Shown here piece after piece: positions 21,401-33,147 of a DNA stretch of 64,000 nt; positions within the stretch are counted from its first letter, which is position 1; each line of letters begins with the position of its first letter. The notes beneath the pieces are model-generated. The model was not told the origin of the DNA, searched no databases, and saw only the letters and a program-made list of their open reading frames with translations. This DNA comes from Mesostigma viride (lineage: Eukaryota; Streptophyta; Mesostigmatophyceae; Mesostigmatales; Mesostigmataceae): the NCBI GenBank assembly GCA_009746045.1, contig RPFO01001464.1, positions 1-64,000 on the forward strand. The letters run 5' to 3'. The translations under genes and the position numbers were made by a program.

Positions 21401-21673
21401 ATGTTGCAGCTGCATAGGCAGCCAGATCAGTGGGTCTGCTCTCTCTCCCCTCCTGCAGAATATATCCAAGATTGTCTAGATCTGCTGCAGGACAACTACC
21501 TCCCCTTACATATGTGTGCCACTGTTCAGGGCAAACTGGGGTGGTGGTCAGCCATCTGTGGGGCTCCCTTAGCTGTCATCAGCAGGGTCACCCATGATGT
21601 TCTAGTCAAGATAAATGCAGTCACATCAGGAAGTTGGTCAATGACTGTCCCCCCCTCATCCTCCATGGCCTGA
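17603..21673 (+). CDS. Gag-Pol: capsid, zinc knuckle, integrase, protease-like, reverse transcriptase (copia-type)
   Basis: Residues from 17603: capsid-like helices 40-190 (from about 17,715; earlier residues are out of frame); Asn/Gln repeats 235-300; CCHC knuckle C307-C320 (CLRCFQRGHARHNC). Integrase: H423, H428, C459, C462, then D487 (VGDVMHI), D542 (RILLDQQ), E572 (GQGVIERT), giving 29 residues between the last two. A retropepsin-like domain lies at about 845-930: D853 in LAIDTQAQVSVIS, VVGQVMLPI, and TLLGEPFV at 915-921. Reverse transcriptase follows: SWDVPEGAKKLRLKFVL, D1132 (KATDIKRAFLRG) and HGDD (1224-1227) in place of YVDD. Copia elements normally place protease before integrase; here it follows it, and no other protease is visible. 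The frame ends shortly before RNase H. The start shown is not an ATG. Confidence 0.88.
18328..18491 (+). repeat. AAC/CAG-rich simple repeat coding Asn and Gln in copia Gag
   Basis: Runs of AAC interrupted by AGGTCCCAGCAGGGC units encode poly-Asn with RSQQG spacers, just before the zinc knuckle. Confidence 0.9.
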
Positions 21674-22203
21674 ATCTGATGGAAGACATCCACATCCAAT
21701 GTGTCATGGACAGCTCCATGGAGAGCAGAACAATCAATCAGATGGGGGCACGGGAATCAGGGCTGTTTTTTCTCACCAACAGGTCAGATTACATGTCCCT
21801 CACTTCCTGGTACAGCAGGCTACACCGCAGAAAACCTGGCAGCAGCAACTCAGCTGAATGTCGTGCTGTGGTGTCTGCTGCATTGCATGCTCGTTCCCTG
21901 CAGCACATGCTCACCTGGCTACAAACCCAGGCAGGCAGCACATGCAATGTCATCTCACATCTCTATACTGACAGCCAATCTGTGATCAGTTTTCTAACCA
22001 AGAAATCTGTTCTGCTGCTGTCCACACTGACTTGGATTGGGTGATCCTCAAACAGGAGGCCACCTATTTTTCCAGCTGGACTCATGTGGATGATGAGGAC
22101 AACCCAGCAGACGCTCTCACGAAGCTGCGGGATGCTGCTGGCCAACAGTACCAGCTCCTCTTTCAGAACATGAACCCCTATGATATCAGAGTCAGTGTTT
22201 GAA
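21674..22203 (+). pseudogene. RNase H of the copia-type element, two frame changes
   Basis: In the +1 frame (open from about 21,615) the sequence reads LVNDCPPLILHGLNL, IQCVMDSSM (first Asp), SSNSAECRAVVSAALHARSL (Glu) and LYTDSQSVISFL (second Asp), stopping at 22044. In a third frame from about 22,010 it continues SAAVHTDLDWVILKQ, TYFSSWTHVDDEDNPADALTK and DIRVSV, with a stop at 22201-22203. Together these cover a copia-type RNase H to its usual C-terminal ADALTK-like motif. The first change lies near the C7 run at 21649-21655. All catalytic residues appear present. Confidence 0.8.
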
Positions 22204-22576
22204 TAAATGACTGGCCATAGCACAGTACACAACCACCACACCCCCTTACCACAGCGATAGCTGCTGGGCGCCATAAAATTCAACACATTCGTTGTGGGGT
22301 GTGAGTGCTGGCTAGGTCAGATTTGTATCCATTTGCAGCTTGAGGACACAAGCTTTGTATCCATTTACTTAATGTGTGCTTCAGTAACTGGCCAAACCAG
22401 CCAGCTGTGTACACCTTATTTAATGTGCAATATAACACCTGGCCAGAACAGCCAGCTGTAACCAACCTGGCTCAACCAGCCATGTCTCTTTTGTACCCCT
22501 AATCAACTTAAAAACAATAACAATAATGTTGGGGGTGCAGACCTGCATTAAGAAATAAATAATAAAACAATACTGG
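22204..22576 (+). other. 3' untranslated region of the copia-type element
   Basis: Between the RNase H stop and the 3' LTR. Contains three imperfect copies of a (C/A)TGGCCA-A-CAGCCAGCTGT motif (about 22,388, 22,440, 22,470) and an A-rich end (AATAATAAAACAATACTGG) before the LTR. No clear polypurine tract of the usual type. Confidence 0.6.
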
Positions 22577-23049
22577 AGTTAGTCTCCATGCTTTGCTGTA
22601 GACTAAGTCTCAAAGGCATTGTGAATACAACGTATGAATAAGCCTTGTAAACCTACGTTGGTATGTGAATATAAATACCACGTGGGCTATGCAGATAGGA
22701 ATGCTAGTCGAGTCGCATACGTTTCCCTAGATAGGTACTTTGGGTACTGAGGTACGTGACAGATGTCAGTACCCAGTATACGTAGTGTCCTGTCATTGGA
22801 CGGTACTAGAGTATCCTAGATAGGGACCGTACTGCAGCGTGCATTGATCTGTGATCGCACGATGCAGTGACTAGACAGCTACCTGTCATCGTGCGGCCTC
22901 GGGCCAACGGTCTGCACCCAACGGTCACTGGCGGCGCAGCCAGCGAGAGGAACGTTGATAAAGGGTAAACCTATTTTCTAATGAACCAAGCAATTCATTG
23001 CTCACAGCCTACAGTGTTCTCAAGCAATATATCCCACCGCATTCTAACT
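22577..23049 (+). repeat. 3' LTR of the copia-type element
   Basis: Same 473 bases as the 5' LTR with three transitions seen by eye (near the start, at the AGATA(A/G)GAATG block, and in AACCAAG(T/C)AATTC). Followed by CGCGC, the target duplication. Confidence 0.95.
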
Positions 23050-23054
23050 CGCGC

Positions 23055-23890
23055 CACGTCCCCTTAATAATAATCCTCACACACACCCACAGCTTCCAAA
23101 CAGGTTACACAATGCTCTAACAAGGGGGGTAGGGCATGTTCCTTGTTAGCCTGCAATGTACCTGGTTGTCCATGCGAATACGCTGGAAGCGCAGTCCCTT
23201 GAACGACCGGTGCTGGAATAGATCCATGGAAGCGTCCTCGCGGGCACTATCACGCGAACCGGGTCACGGGGACCGAGCACCAAAATACGTCAATTCAAGG
23301 ACATGAGATATTCCTGCAGCTTGCCGGAGCTGACAGTATATATCCCATATAGGGTGTGAGGCAATGGCCAAGACGCCAAATAATGCGTGAAATCGCAACC
23401 CACAAAGCGTTTCCGTATAAAGCACGCAATATAAGGAGATTCGTTTCCGGACGAATCCCTTAGGTCAACCGGACAAGGCCAGGTTGGGGCGTGCAGGAAC
23501 CGCAATATGGGTAACGGGTATGGAAAGTTAGGATTGTGGGGATCCGACCCCCACAATGAATTGCTGCAAGCGGAATTAGTAAGGGTTCCGGCCCTTATAT
23601 AATTCCGTTGCTGATCCGGATCGATATCAGATTACAGAAAAACGGCGGGACGGGACAGTAGAGGCCACTAGGAAAGTTTCCTCCGAGTCCAGTTTAACAC
23701 GTACGGCTATTTAAAATAGCGCCTTAATGATTGAGAACGAATGCGAAAGACCTTTGACTTCCTATGCGTCACAGCGCACGATGGTGGCTTAAGAATACTT
23801 GTCACACAATATTACGAATAAGCTCAAATTAAACCCGGAAAACCGGTTTCGTATATTACAATGTTACCACACAGATTAAAACACTCAATG
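23055..23890. other. No gene seen
   Basis: The first 13 bases (to TTAA at 23064-23067) complete the repeat interrupted by the copia element. The remainder has only short, unconvincing ORFs and no recognised repeat. Confidence 0.5.
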
Positions 23891-25505
23891 CGGGAAGACT
23901 TACACCCAGTAGGCGAGGGATTCACACTCGAGCCCACAGGAGGATTACACTCCAGGATTAAGCGATGGTAAATAATCTGTAGAGCAACGTGGTAAATTCC
24001 GGACTGCTGGCATGGCTCCGGGCTCGTGCAGGAGGGGTGACATCTCCAGGCAAAATTTCCTGGATACTAGGGGCCCGTCCAAGGGCCTGACTGCTGCGGT
24101 AAGCGCCGGCCCCTGAATTGAAATAGGGGCTGGCGAGTAAAACGAGGGTCGGCGGCGGTGGCCCCGTATTACTGGCCCCCAATAGCGCAGCGCTACGTGG
24201 CCGAGCTGCGGCACCACGTGGCAAGATGCGGCACCACGTGGCAAGATGAGGCGCCACGTGGCTTGATGCCGGCATAGTTAACGCCAAGCGCATTGGCGTG
24301 TTCCTGATTCGGCATATCTCTGCGATTCCAGCGGCACCGGAACGAGTTCATTCCGACAAGTATCAAGAAAGTTATGGCGTTCCGACTTCCCGGTCGCGCG
24401 CGAGCGCGAGCCGGCTGTTCTTCTAAGTCGGACGTGAATATTTGCCGACGACATATGGGGTCGACAGTAATTCCTGGGCTGACAGGAATTAGGTGCTGAA
24501 CCTACGACGGTATTGGATTAATACGTCGTACGCAGGAAATAGGAACCTTAACCTGTGGTCTGTTGGTACCGCAGGCTTAGTCCTGGACTTCTAGGTGCAG
24601 ATGCAATAATCACTGTGGACTGTACTCTGTGGTCACTGTGCCTGTATGGCAGAACTACTGTATAGGATCTGGGCGCTGTACAGGTTGTGAATACTGTACC
24701 GGGAGTGTTAATACTGAGCAGGCCTCTTAGGCTGCTCAGGACTAGCAAAGCACAGTGCACAAGTATATAAAGAATAGGCCAGTGCCAATTGGGCATCTCT
24801 TGCGAGCCCGCCTCACGTGTGTTGCCTTGACTTGGCAAACTCGTGTACAAGCCTCAAGTGTGTGAGCGCTGTAACATTATCCGATTTTAACAAAGCTCCG
24901 TTCCAACCACATTCACACATTGCTGCATTGCAACCATATCCTTATACATTGCGTTTAAAAACGTTAACTGGCATGCCTCTCCGGCGACAGGCAATTACTG
25001 GGCAAGACATATCACAGTACCCTAGTAAGGTTACCATCCGAGCTACTTACGTCGCCAAACTATCTCTGTTGGATATGACCGGCGTGGGATTCCAACTAAA
25101 CTGAACTGAACTGAACTGGGCAAGACATCTGCAGACTGCATGACAGTATAGCGCGGCGCGGCGTGAGGACGGATGCCGACACAGTTTTTTTGTGTAGGCA
25201 TCCGTAGGCCCGTACATAGCTGGCATCCGGGGCATGGCAAGATGGGACGCCACGTGGCATGATACGGCATGCCGCGCCTGCTGTACAATATGGGGGCCCG
25301 AAATCTAGGGCTGGCGGCTGCATAAAAATTCGGCCCCTGGATCCTCCCCTATAGGGGCCGAAAAGATGGGGGCTAGCTAGAATTGGTGCCAGTAGCTGCA
25401 CGGGCCCCTAGTATGGAAATAGGGGCCAGACATTCTGGACCGGCGGCTGCAGGATCCGGCCCCTATTTAGCTTGGCTCAATGTCACCCCTCCTGCTCGTG
25501 CCTTG
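23890..25505. repeat. Element with degenerate inverted arms
   Basis: Arms at about 24,010-24,300 and 25,235-25,505 are related in inverted orientation: GCTCGTGCAGGAGGGGTGAC against GTCACCCCTCCTGCTCGTGC, and TACTAGGGGCCCGT in both. The left arm also has about three tandem units of GGC(A/G)CCACGTGGCAAGATG; the right arm has one or two. The 0.9 kb between the arms shows a short (GAACT)n run at 25,101 and no gene. It may be an old foldback-type transposon; exact ends and target duplication not found. Confidence 0.45.
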
Positions 25506-27599
25506 CCTATTTTGTCCCTTCGTCCCCGTTGGCGGCTGCGCCTGGCGCTGCCAACCAGGCATGACGTGAGGTCCGCGGGGACGGGCTTCTCGAACCGTCT
25601 AGAACACATTAAAGACCAGTACGGCTAGAGGCCTCTCCTGAAAAATATCCAAATGTCCGTAGGTACCATCATAGCGCATGTGCAGTGCCACTTGGCTGTC
25701 CCGTAACTCCCGTTCAGGCGCTAGGTCCGCCTACCGGGCGGCTTAGTGCCTGTGGCGTGGTGGAATGCTCCGAGTGGGAAGCTCCTATTCGGGCCAGGAT
25801 GAAGAAAACTCTTGTGCGGGGGCGAGTGCGGGGGTCCGGGCCAATACCGCACTAAAATCCGACGCGCCCAGACAAGCCGCGCCGGGCCGGCACACGAATT
25901 AGCGCGGGAAACAGGGCCGATGGCGTGCATGCTGCCCGGCATACGGGACTTACGCACAATGGCACTTCACTGTGACTACCTAGCACATTGAGGAATTATT
26001 TCTCTGAGAAAAGGAATTACCGGGTGCAGTGTTAGGGAACGCGAAGTCAAGCTAGCCCGCCCTTTATTAGTATGGCCACGGAAACGTAGTGCAGACTTGA
26101 GTGCCGGGTGTGTTCTAATATTTAGGCCTTTAGCTAGTGTTGCTATGGTCTCGTCCTAATACCGCTATTACTCCTTGCATGGGTCGCGCCGGTCTTACAA
26201 AAGGCATTTGGATGTTTGCCCAAGGTATAATTGGTCGTAAGGTCCGAAGGTAAATTGAGACGACGAACCTTTTACGTCCCTGGGATTCATACCTGTAAGC
26301 TTAAAGAGTATTGTCAAGCCTGGTCTTTACTAGTCACAATAAAAGCAGGCTAAGCTTTTTTCCCCTCCTGAAACCCGTTGGGCGTGGTCGAAGTAATGAC
26401 GGAAGACATTATGGATGTACGCTTACCTGAGAACGGGCGTTTTCTCGTCTGAAAGCGCTGGGTCATACCAGCCCCACTTTCGCCCTCCCCTCCTGATCGA
26501 CCATCCTGCCTTATGCCTCCCCCCCACCCCCACCCACCCACCCACACAACCCGCGCCGACCCTGCTTCCATCTCTCGTCTTCTATGCTTACCATGCCTTG
26601 CCTGCTCATACCTCGCTGTAAATTTCCAAGAAAGCATCTTATGAAATTGTCGGGAAAGGCAACAGAACGCTGCAACAATGCGTGCCTTTCCTATATGGCT
26701 TTCTGCATATCAACCTGGTTGTATATCTCGTGAGTGAAAGTGAAGGATTTCATATATAGCATAATGTGTCGCATGTGATAATGGTAGTGATGTGTCATTT
26801 GTTGTAATGCTTTGTGCGTACGTGTGTTAGGGTAATACTTTTAGTGGATTGAAATAGTGTACATTGCTACTACATCTCGCGATTGGCTTTTGGGACATGC
26901 GGCCCGTGATGCTAGGATGGCAGTATATACAAAAATGTAGACCATTATACAACGAGATGAACACCATTTATGTGCCTTCTATAGTATGTGCATGCAACTT
27001 TGTTGCCACATGTCACGCCTAGAAATGGTGGTCCGTGGTCCATGGTGAGGTAATTGCTAGGCTGAGCCTTTAATTCAGGCCTAATTGGTTACAAGTTCGA
27101 CATGCCGGCCGTAGCCATGTGCAGGATTGACCCGGCCGAGTTGTGTGTGTCAATGACCCCCACGCCTGTTTGGGACCGGTCAGGTAGCTTCGCTTGATAT
27201 TGCTAGCCATTTCGGGGCAATTGTTATACCGTAGTTGTTGTTAAAGAATTGGTGCATTCAGGGTGGGCTCACACTCATGGTCGCACTCATGGTCGCTAAA
27301 TGATCGCTATGGGTTTACATTGTGCTCAGACTATTCTACACTCATCTAAGACTATTGTACACCTGTCATCTCACCCTCAAGTGTATTTGTTGCACATGCT
27401 TCATGTGTGGCCATCATGTAGGCCCCTTTATTCCCAAGTCCCACTGAGGACTTATGCCCGCGTGACGCAATCTAAGTGAAATAAATAATTGAAAACCAAT
27501 TAGTACCCTTTGTAAAGCCTGTTAATGAATGTGCGGTGATCGCCCCCAACCATAGCAGCCATGGGATGAAACTAGGTGAATTTAGTGAATGCGTCACTC
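25506..27599. other. No gene seen; one dispersed repeat block
   Basis: About 25,735-25,860 matches 34,440-34,560 in inverted orientation (GAAGCTCCTATTCGGGCCAG, GAAAACTCTTGTGCGGGG). The rest has no recognisable coding sequence, only short ORFs; a CCCCCACCCCCACCCACCC tract is at 26,520-26,540. Confidence 0.5.
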
Positions 27600-28350
27600 G
27601 AGCATAAATAATTAAATTAAATTAAATTAAATTATAACATTTTGTTGTCTCCTTGATAACATGACTCCGTTGGGATATCATGTAGCACATATTCCTTGCT
27701 GGATGGATGGAGGTGGGCAAAGCCGCGAAACCGAGCTAATCTAACTCTAAGCTAATCTAATCTAGAAAACCCTAGCTACTCTACTCAGCAAAGTGCCCCT
27801 TCCTCTTGGGGGGATGGGGGCTTGCCCACAGGGGCTGGCGTGTGAGCCTGGACAATCCTCTTCCACCTCTTCTTGTTCTGCATAAAAGTTCAAGCAAGAG
27901 CATACATAACATTTGGGTCTTGATAACTAAACAAAACAATAATTACATGTGCTGGCTAGTGACCTCATGAGCATGCTGTGCTAACATGCACACATGACAC
28001 CTAGCTGAATCAATTAATTAATCATCACGTGCATGGCTACGTGCAATTAAAAATGTTGCCCCTACTTGAATCTGTGTTGCCGACCCGTACCCCACAACCC
28101 ATACCCCACCACCCACTGATCACAGAGATTTATGCTCATGTGCATTCGTGATTGCCCCCCCCCCCAGGAGGACTTCAGGGGCGCTTTGCTGATCGAGTAG
28201 AGTAGCTCTAAGGATTTTATAGATTAGTTTAGAGATAGCTTAGTTAGGTTTCGCGGCTTCGCCTGGACCCCCATCCATCAAGCAAGGGAATACATGCTAC
28301 ACGATCTCCCAACGCGGAGTCATGTTATAATTTAATTTAATGCGTGATTG
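27600..28350. mobile_element. MITE-like element with long (about 160-bp) inverted ends
   Basis: The left end (27,610-27,805) starts with an ATTAA-rich tract, then AACATGACTCCGTTGGGA, TGGATGGATGG and CTACTCTACTC-AGCAAAG. The right end (28,180-28,345) carries the same blocks inverted. The interior (27,810-28,180) has no gene. The CATGACTCCGTTGGGA block recurs alone at 63,082-63,098. Confidence 0.65.
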
Positions 28351-28604
28351 ATGCGGTTATGTCGATCATAACCGCATTTAATTAAACTTGATCATGTCGA
28401 TCAAGTTTAATTAATTAATCAAAATAGGGCAGGTTGTGCTGTCCCAATAATTTTGTGAGTTATATCCACTCAAACTGTAGCCCCATCCCCTTTCCATACC
28501 CGTGACGCAGTCTAGGTGACATTCATTCATCCATTACGTGTAGTACGTGCATGGACATTCATTACTTCATACACTAATTAATTACTTGCTTACTTATTCA
28601 TTAA

Positions 28605-31600
28605 CCCCTAAATGGGCGGAAATGCTGCCGATAAATCGGCAGTAACTCACCTATTTTGTAAACCAGCCCCTGTACAACCTAGCAATATCCAATGGCTGTC
28701 CTTGGGGGGCAAGCATGTCCATGAGTTGCCCTAAGCCATGATATATCACAACCTCACATATATTCATCGTAGGCCATGTATAACTGCCGTCAAAGTCAGG
28801 GGGGTCAAGACGAGCGTTTTCATTTTTGGTAGAATGTGCATTTTGAATTATGTTGTAAGAGCTAGGCACCTACCACTTCAGGGATGATAAACAATTAGTT
28901 GCTGAACAGTTTGAGCCATTGGGGTCATCATTTGGGTGGGTATACCAGCAGTTACACCCAGTACAGCCCATAGGGGTACCGTTGGTAAAAAGCAACCAAG
29001 GGGGTAGGAGTGGGCATACTACCTACTAATACCTACTAATATGGCCCCCAACCATGCCAAACAATACATTTCCCTTCCACAATGATGGGGAAACATAACT
29101 GCATCATCACACTGCCCTTACATGGCAGCTATGTGCAGGTGCCACCTTGTCCATGCACGTAGGTAACGTGGTACGGATACCCTACGCAAGGCATGCATTC
29201 TAGGAGGCAGCCACCAACAAACTAGTGATTTTAAGCCTATTTCAGCCTGCCCTAGCAAGGATAAACTAGGCCTAAGCTGCTATAGCTTTCCAGGTGATGG
29301 CCAGCACACCTGGTGGCACATGCTGACAATGGGAAGCTTCTACTCACCGGTTACATGCTTGATGATGCCACAGAGACCAGCCAACTGCCTCACACTCATG
29401 CAATATGTGTGTGGGAAATGTATAACAAACATATATGGAGGTATTCAAACCCATACAGCCTCTAAAACTTATCACCATCACCCTGTGGCAGGTCAACTGA
29501 CTGAGGGAAGCATCTAAGAAGGGTGTTTTAGAAAGGGGCCAGGCCAGGGTCAAGAAAGAGCATGAATAATGCAAAAAGAATGTGCTACACAAGCTAGAAC
29601 GTATATATAAACGTCAAACATCGATAGGAAAACGATGCTTAAGCTTTACCAGGCATGGATGGCGTTACCTTGGCCCAGGCGGTGGCCGCAAAATGGCGCA
29701 TTTCGGCACACCAAAGTTGTGCAGCATGGTCGCTGGATTCGGCGATTTCTGGCCACCCTTGCACGTTTACGACTAATATGTATCATAAAAAGTACAAAGA
29801 AACCGATATATCCTCGTCACGGGTCCGTTATAATGGTCCCAGTCGAACTGGGACCATTTAAACGGACCGAGTTTGTGGCAGAACTGGGCGCCGCGCCACT
29901 TTGAATTTAACGGTCAACTCGACGGATCCTGAAAGCTGGCCACGTGGCCTATCCGCAGCACTTCTCAGACCGTCCATCGGACACTTGGCCAGGGTGCTAC
30001 GCGCTTGCAAGTCCAGGGGGGTACCATGGTCGAACGAAGACGACGTGCATAAAAATAATTTTGTCGTGCATGCAATATTCCGGCTATGGCGAAGCAAAAG
30101 ATGATTGGGGCAGGAGCACGGATGATCAGATTGCGCTGAAATTTTGTGGAAATATTATTTATGTCATAAACATGCTGCATACCTAGCTGCGGAACAGATA
30201 GAAATGCGAATGTAGGCTTCGGAGCAATTTTTCCTTGCGGCAGCTCGTTAGGGCGGCCAGGCGGTGAGCATGCCAGGGCTACGTCATTAATCGCAGCGAA
30301 AGTCCATTTGTTTGCGCACTGATGCAATATATAAATTGTTTTTAGCATTTGTGGTTAGTGGCGTGTTGAAAAAAGCCGCGGTGGATACATCTACAATGTG
30401 GGGGTGCTGGCTCCCGCAAGCAAGGTAACGTCCGGTCTCCAGCTGGTACGTATTTGAGCGCTGGCGTCTTGTAAGAACCCAGTATATATAGTTTAACGTT
30501 TGGCACTTGTTCGTAGGCTTGTACTAGAAGGTTTGTAATCGTTTTTTTGTGGTTTGCTGCTTCTTTGCACAGGCTTGTCAATTGGTTGGTGTACGCCAAT
30601 GTCGGGCAGATTTTAGCCCATATTCACTTCCGTTCAGCCAATATTAGCCTCATGGTGGTGAGAACACGGTCGGGGTCGTTCATGGATAAGATATATGTAA
30701 TACCAAGGTGATTATCCCTCGCTCATGCAGGTCGAAAGTAGTGTTTCCATGGCAAGCTTTCTGCACCACTTCATGTCTTGCTAGCTTCTTGTTGTGTGCT
30801 CCTTGCAAGCTAGAAACATGACCCTGCTGGCATGGCAGCATGTCCAGCTTAAACCATTTGTTTTTCTCATCATTGACAACACTTTAGGGGTGCTTTTTTA
30901 TACCTTTGCTGCACTAGTAATCTCCACCTTGCTATGCCTCCTCCTTGCGACCGTCCGTGTGCGTATGGTTGATTGCACAAGCTTTATACCCAATGCATAG
31001 AATGGCAGTAGCTCTGTATGCTGGGGCTGTGCATTTGGATGCATTTGTGGTTGTTTATGATGATGTTGGCCAGGTTGCCACAAAGAAACTATACGGTAGT
31101 GCTAGCGAAACACACCCTAAAAACTGGGGCCGTTATAACGGACTGAGTTATTTTGGGCATTTTGCTAGCTGTGGTAGGCAGCTCTCTGCCATTTCATGAT
31201 GTGAGTGCATCTATGCCATGCCTGTGAGTATAGCAAACTACCTTTGAAGGGCCAAGCCCAACTGATTTGTATAAATGGTTTATATTGCATGGTATAGGTC
31301 TCATACCCTTTTTTTTTGGTACCCCCTTGGGGGGCATGCTATTTATAGCACCCTTGGAGCATGGAAATGTGACCAACAACATGACCCCATCAAAACTTGA
31401 TATAAAAGCATGCTTGGATACAAGGGTGGGCCAGAAAATGTTATTGGGCTTGATACTAGCGTGTTTGCAAAGATAGGTCAACTCAGTCCGTTCTCGTGGT
31501 CCCAGTCAAGACGGTTTAAGGGTTAAAATACGCCGGAAAGGTATTGCTGTCAACGTTTCTATCGTCCGGCCTGATCGCAGTTTTTTCCAGCAAGAACGCT

Positions 31601-32011
31601 GCCGACACCTATCAAATGGCATTCCCGCGAACCAAAAATTGGCCTGTATGATCTTTAGGACGTATAAAATCAATATCCTAAGTTTGGCCAGAAAATTCGA
31701 ACGCAAACGTAAATGCCATGCGTGGGCGCAAGCCGCCATGGCCAGGTCGTCGTTTTCCGGAATGCACGTTGTACGTGATAAAGTACCCTGACCCCTTGTA
31801 CTTTGACGGTCTGGAACACCTGTTAAACTTGGTCAAAATATAGCAAACCCTAGTATCATGTTCTGGAGAAACTTATAAACTTTCATTCTTCTCAGCTAAA
31901 CGTTTCCTAATTCCCAATAGTATTCTCGCAAACTGGTCCCCCGAGTAGGTGCCGACAAATCGGCTGTAAGTCACTTTTTGGCGGAAAATCGGCAGCAAGA
32001 CCATTTAGGGG
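28605..32011. mobile_element. TTAA-targeting element, copy 2, carrying an insertion
   Basis: TTAA at 28601-28604 and 32012-32015. 28,605-29,814 and 31,523-32,011 equal copy 1 (1,210 + 489 bases) with two substitutions noticed. A 1,708-bp insertion separates the two parts. Near identity of the copies implies recent mobility, although neither encodes a transposase. Confidence 0.88.
29815..31522. mobile_element. Insertion inside TTAA copy 2
   Basis: Defined by comparison with uninterrupted copy 1. The site is the TTAA of TCCTTTAAAATACG; on the right the insertion abuts TTAA, on the left the TTAA is missing. The ends share inverted blocks (CTGGGACCA...CGGAC(C/T)GAGTT), and the right end reads AAGGG-TTAA, so this may be another TTAA family with a damaged left end. 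No gene is recognised inside. Confidence 0.7.
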
Positions 32012-32015
32012 TTAA

Positions 32016-32655
32016 TTAATATACTCACGTTAATCAAATAATCAATTAGTCATACCTCATGCTTCATTATCCACTCAGTTTCTAGTGACAGGGTTGCAGG
32101 TACCACGGCCCGAATCACTATGCTTACCAAATTTGGTAACATGGGGAGCCCACACCGACTGTACGGTAGAGCGGTAAGGCCAAATATGGAGGGATAAGAA
32201 CATGGAGAGCTGCATAACCTATATCATTAGCTAGCACATGGAACACTACTACATACAATACACATGACATGAAGCCACCATAGCTAACAAGCCTGGGCAA
32301 CGTGATCGACATAAAGGCAGGTGTTTGGTCAGTTAGCTCTTCAGTTTATAGCTCCAAGCTCCACCAACTGCTGGACTCTCACGGATTTGTAGCAGTGTCG
32401 GCCCGCATGCCTAGTCAACGCCGGCATGAATAATCAGGACTGGAACCTCGGATGATGGCCAATGCTGAGATGTCCGCTGTCTGTGTCCACACAATCAGAC
32501 ATGCAAGGAGGCCAAAAATCAACCTAGAAATGACCAACATGCGTGTGCACACACACATGCACGCATACAAAGGAATGTCAAGCTATGGGCGAAACATGCT
32601 TCTTTCTTTTTGCCTATTCTGTTAACTTGCATGCAAATGTACACGCAAAAAGAAA
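32016..32655. other. No gene seen
   Basis: Non-repetitive sequence between TTAA copy 2 and the GGGA tract, with only short ORFs. Confidence 0.5.
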
Positions 32656-32658
32656 ACT

Positions 32659-33147
32659 TGGGAGGGAGGGAGGGAGGGAGGGAGGGAGGGAGGGAGGGAG
32701 GGAGGGAGGGAGGGAGGGAGGGAGGGAGGGAGGGAGGGAGGGAGGGAGGGAGGGAGGGAGGGAGGGAGGGAGGGAGGGAGGGAGGGAGGGAGGGAGGGAG
32801 GGAGGGAGGGAGGGAGGGAGGGAGGGAGGGAGGGAGGGAGGGAGGGAGGGAGGGAGGGAGGGAGGGAGGGAGGGAGGGAGGGAGGGAGGGAGGGAGGGAG
32901 GGAGGGAGGGAGGGAGGGAGGGAGGGAGGGAGGGAGGGAGGGAGGGAGGGAGGAGGAGGGAGGGAGGAGGGAGGGAGGGAGGAGGGAGGGAGGGAGGGAG
33001 GGAGGGAGGGAGGGAGGGAGGAGGGAGGGAGGGAGGGAGGGAGGGAGGGAGGGAGGGAGGGAGGGAGGGAGGGAGGGAGGGAGGGAGGGAGGGAGGGAGG
33101 GAGGGAGGGAGGGAGGGAGGGAGGGAGGGAGGGAGGGAGGGAGGGAG
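32659..33147 (+). repeat. (GGGA)n microsatellite, about 490 bp
   Basis: Almost uninterrupted GGGA repeats with a short cluster of GGA irregularities around 32,950-33,020. The Gly-Arg-Glu ORFs through it are produced by the repeat and are not genes. Confidence 0.97.

Larger units (their letters stand above)
11937..23049 (+). mobile_element. Ty1/copia-type LTR retrotransposon with nested hAT insertion
   Basis: Two 473-bp LTRs flank gag, integrase, protease-like, reverse transcriptase and RNase H sequence on the plus strand. The element is bounded by a 5-bp direct repeat CGCGC (11932-11936 and 23050-23054). By eye the LTRs differ at three positions, all transitions, so insertion is recent. Removing the 3.4-kb hAT-like insertion and its extra 8-bp repeat leaves about 7.7 kb. 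The RT motifs place it near copia, but the domain order is unusual (see Pol). Several frame changes interrupt gag and RNase H. Confidence 0.93.
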
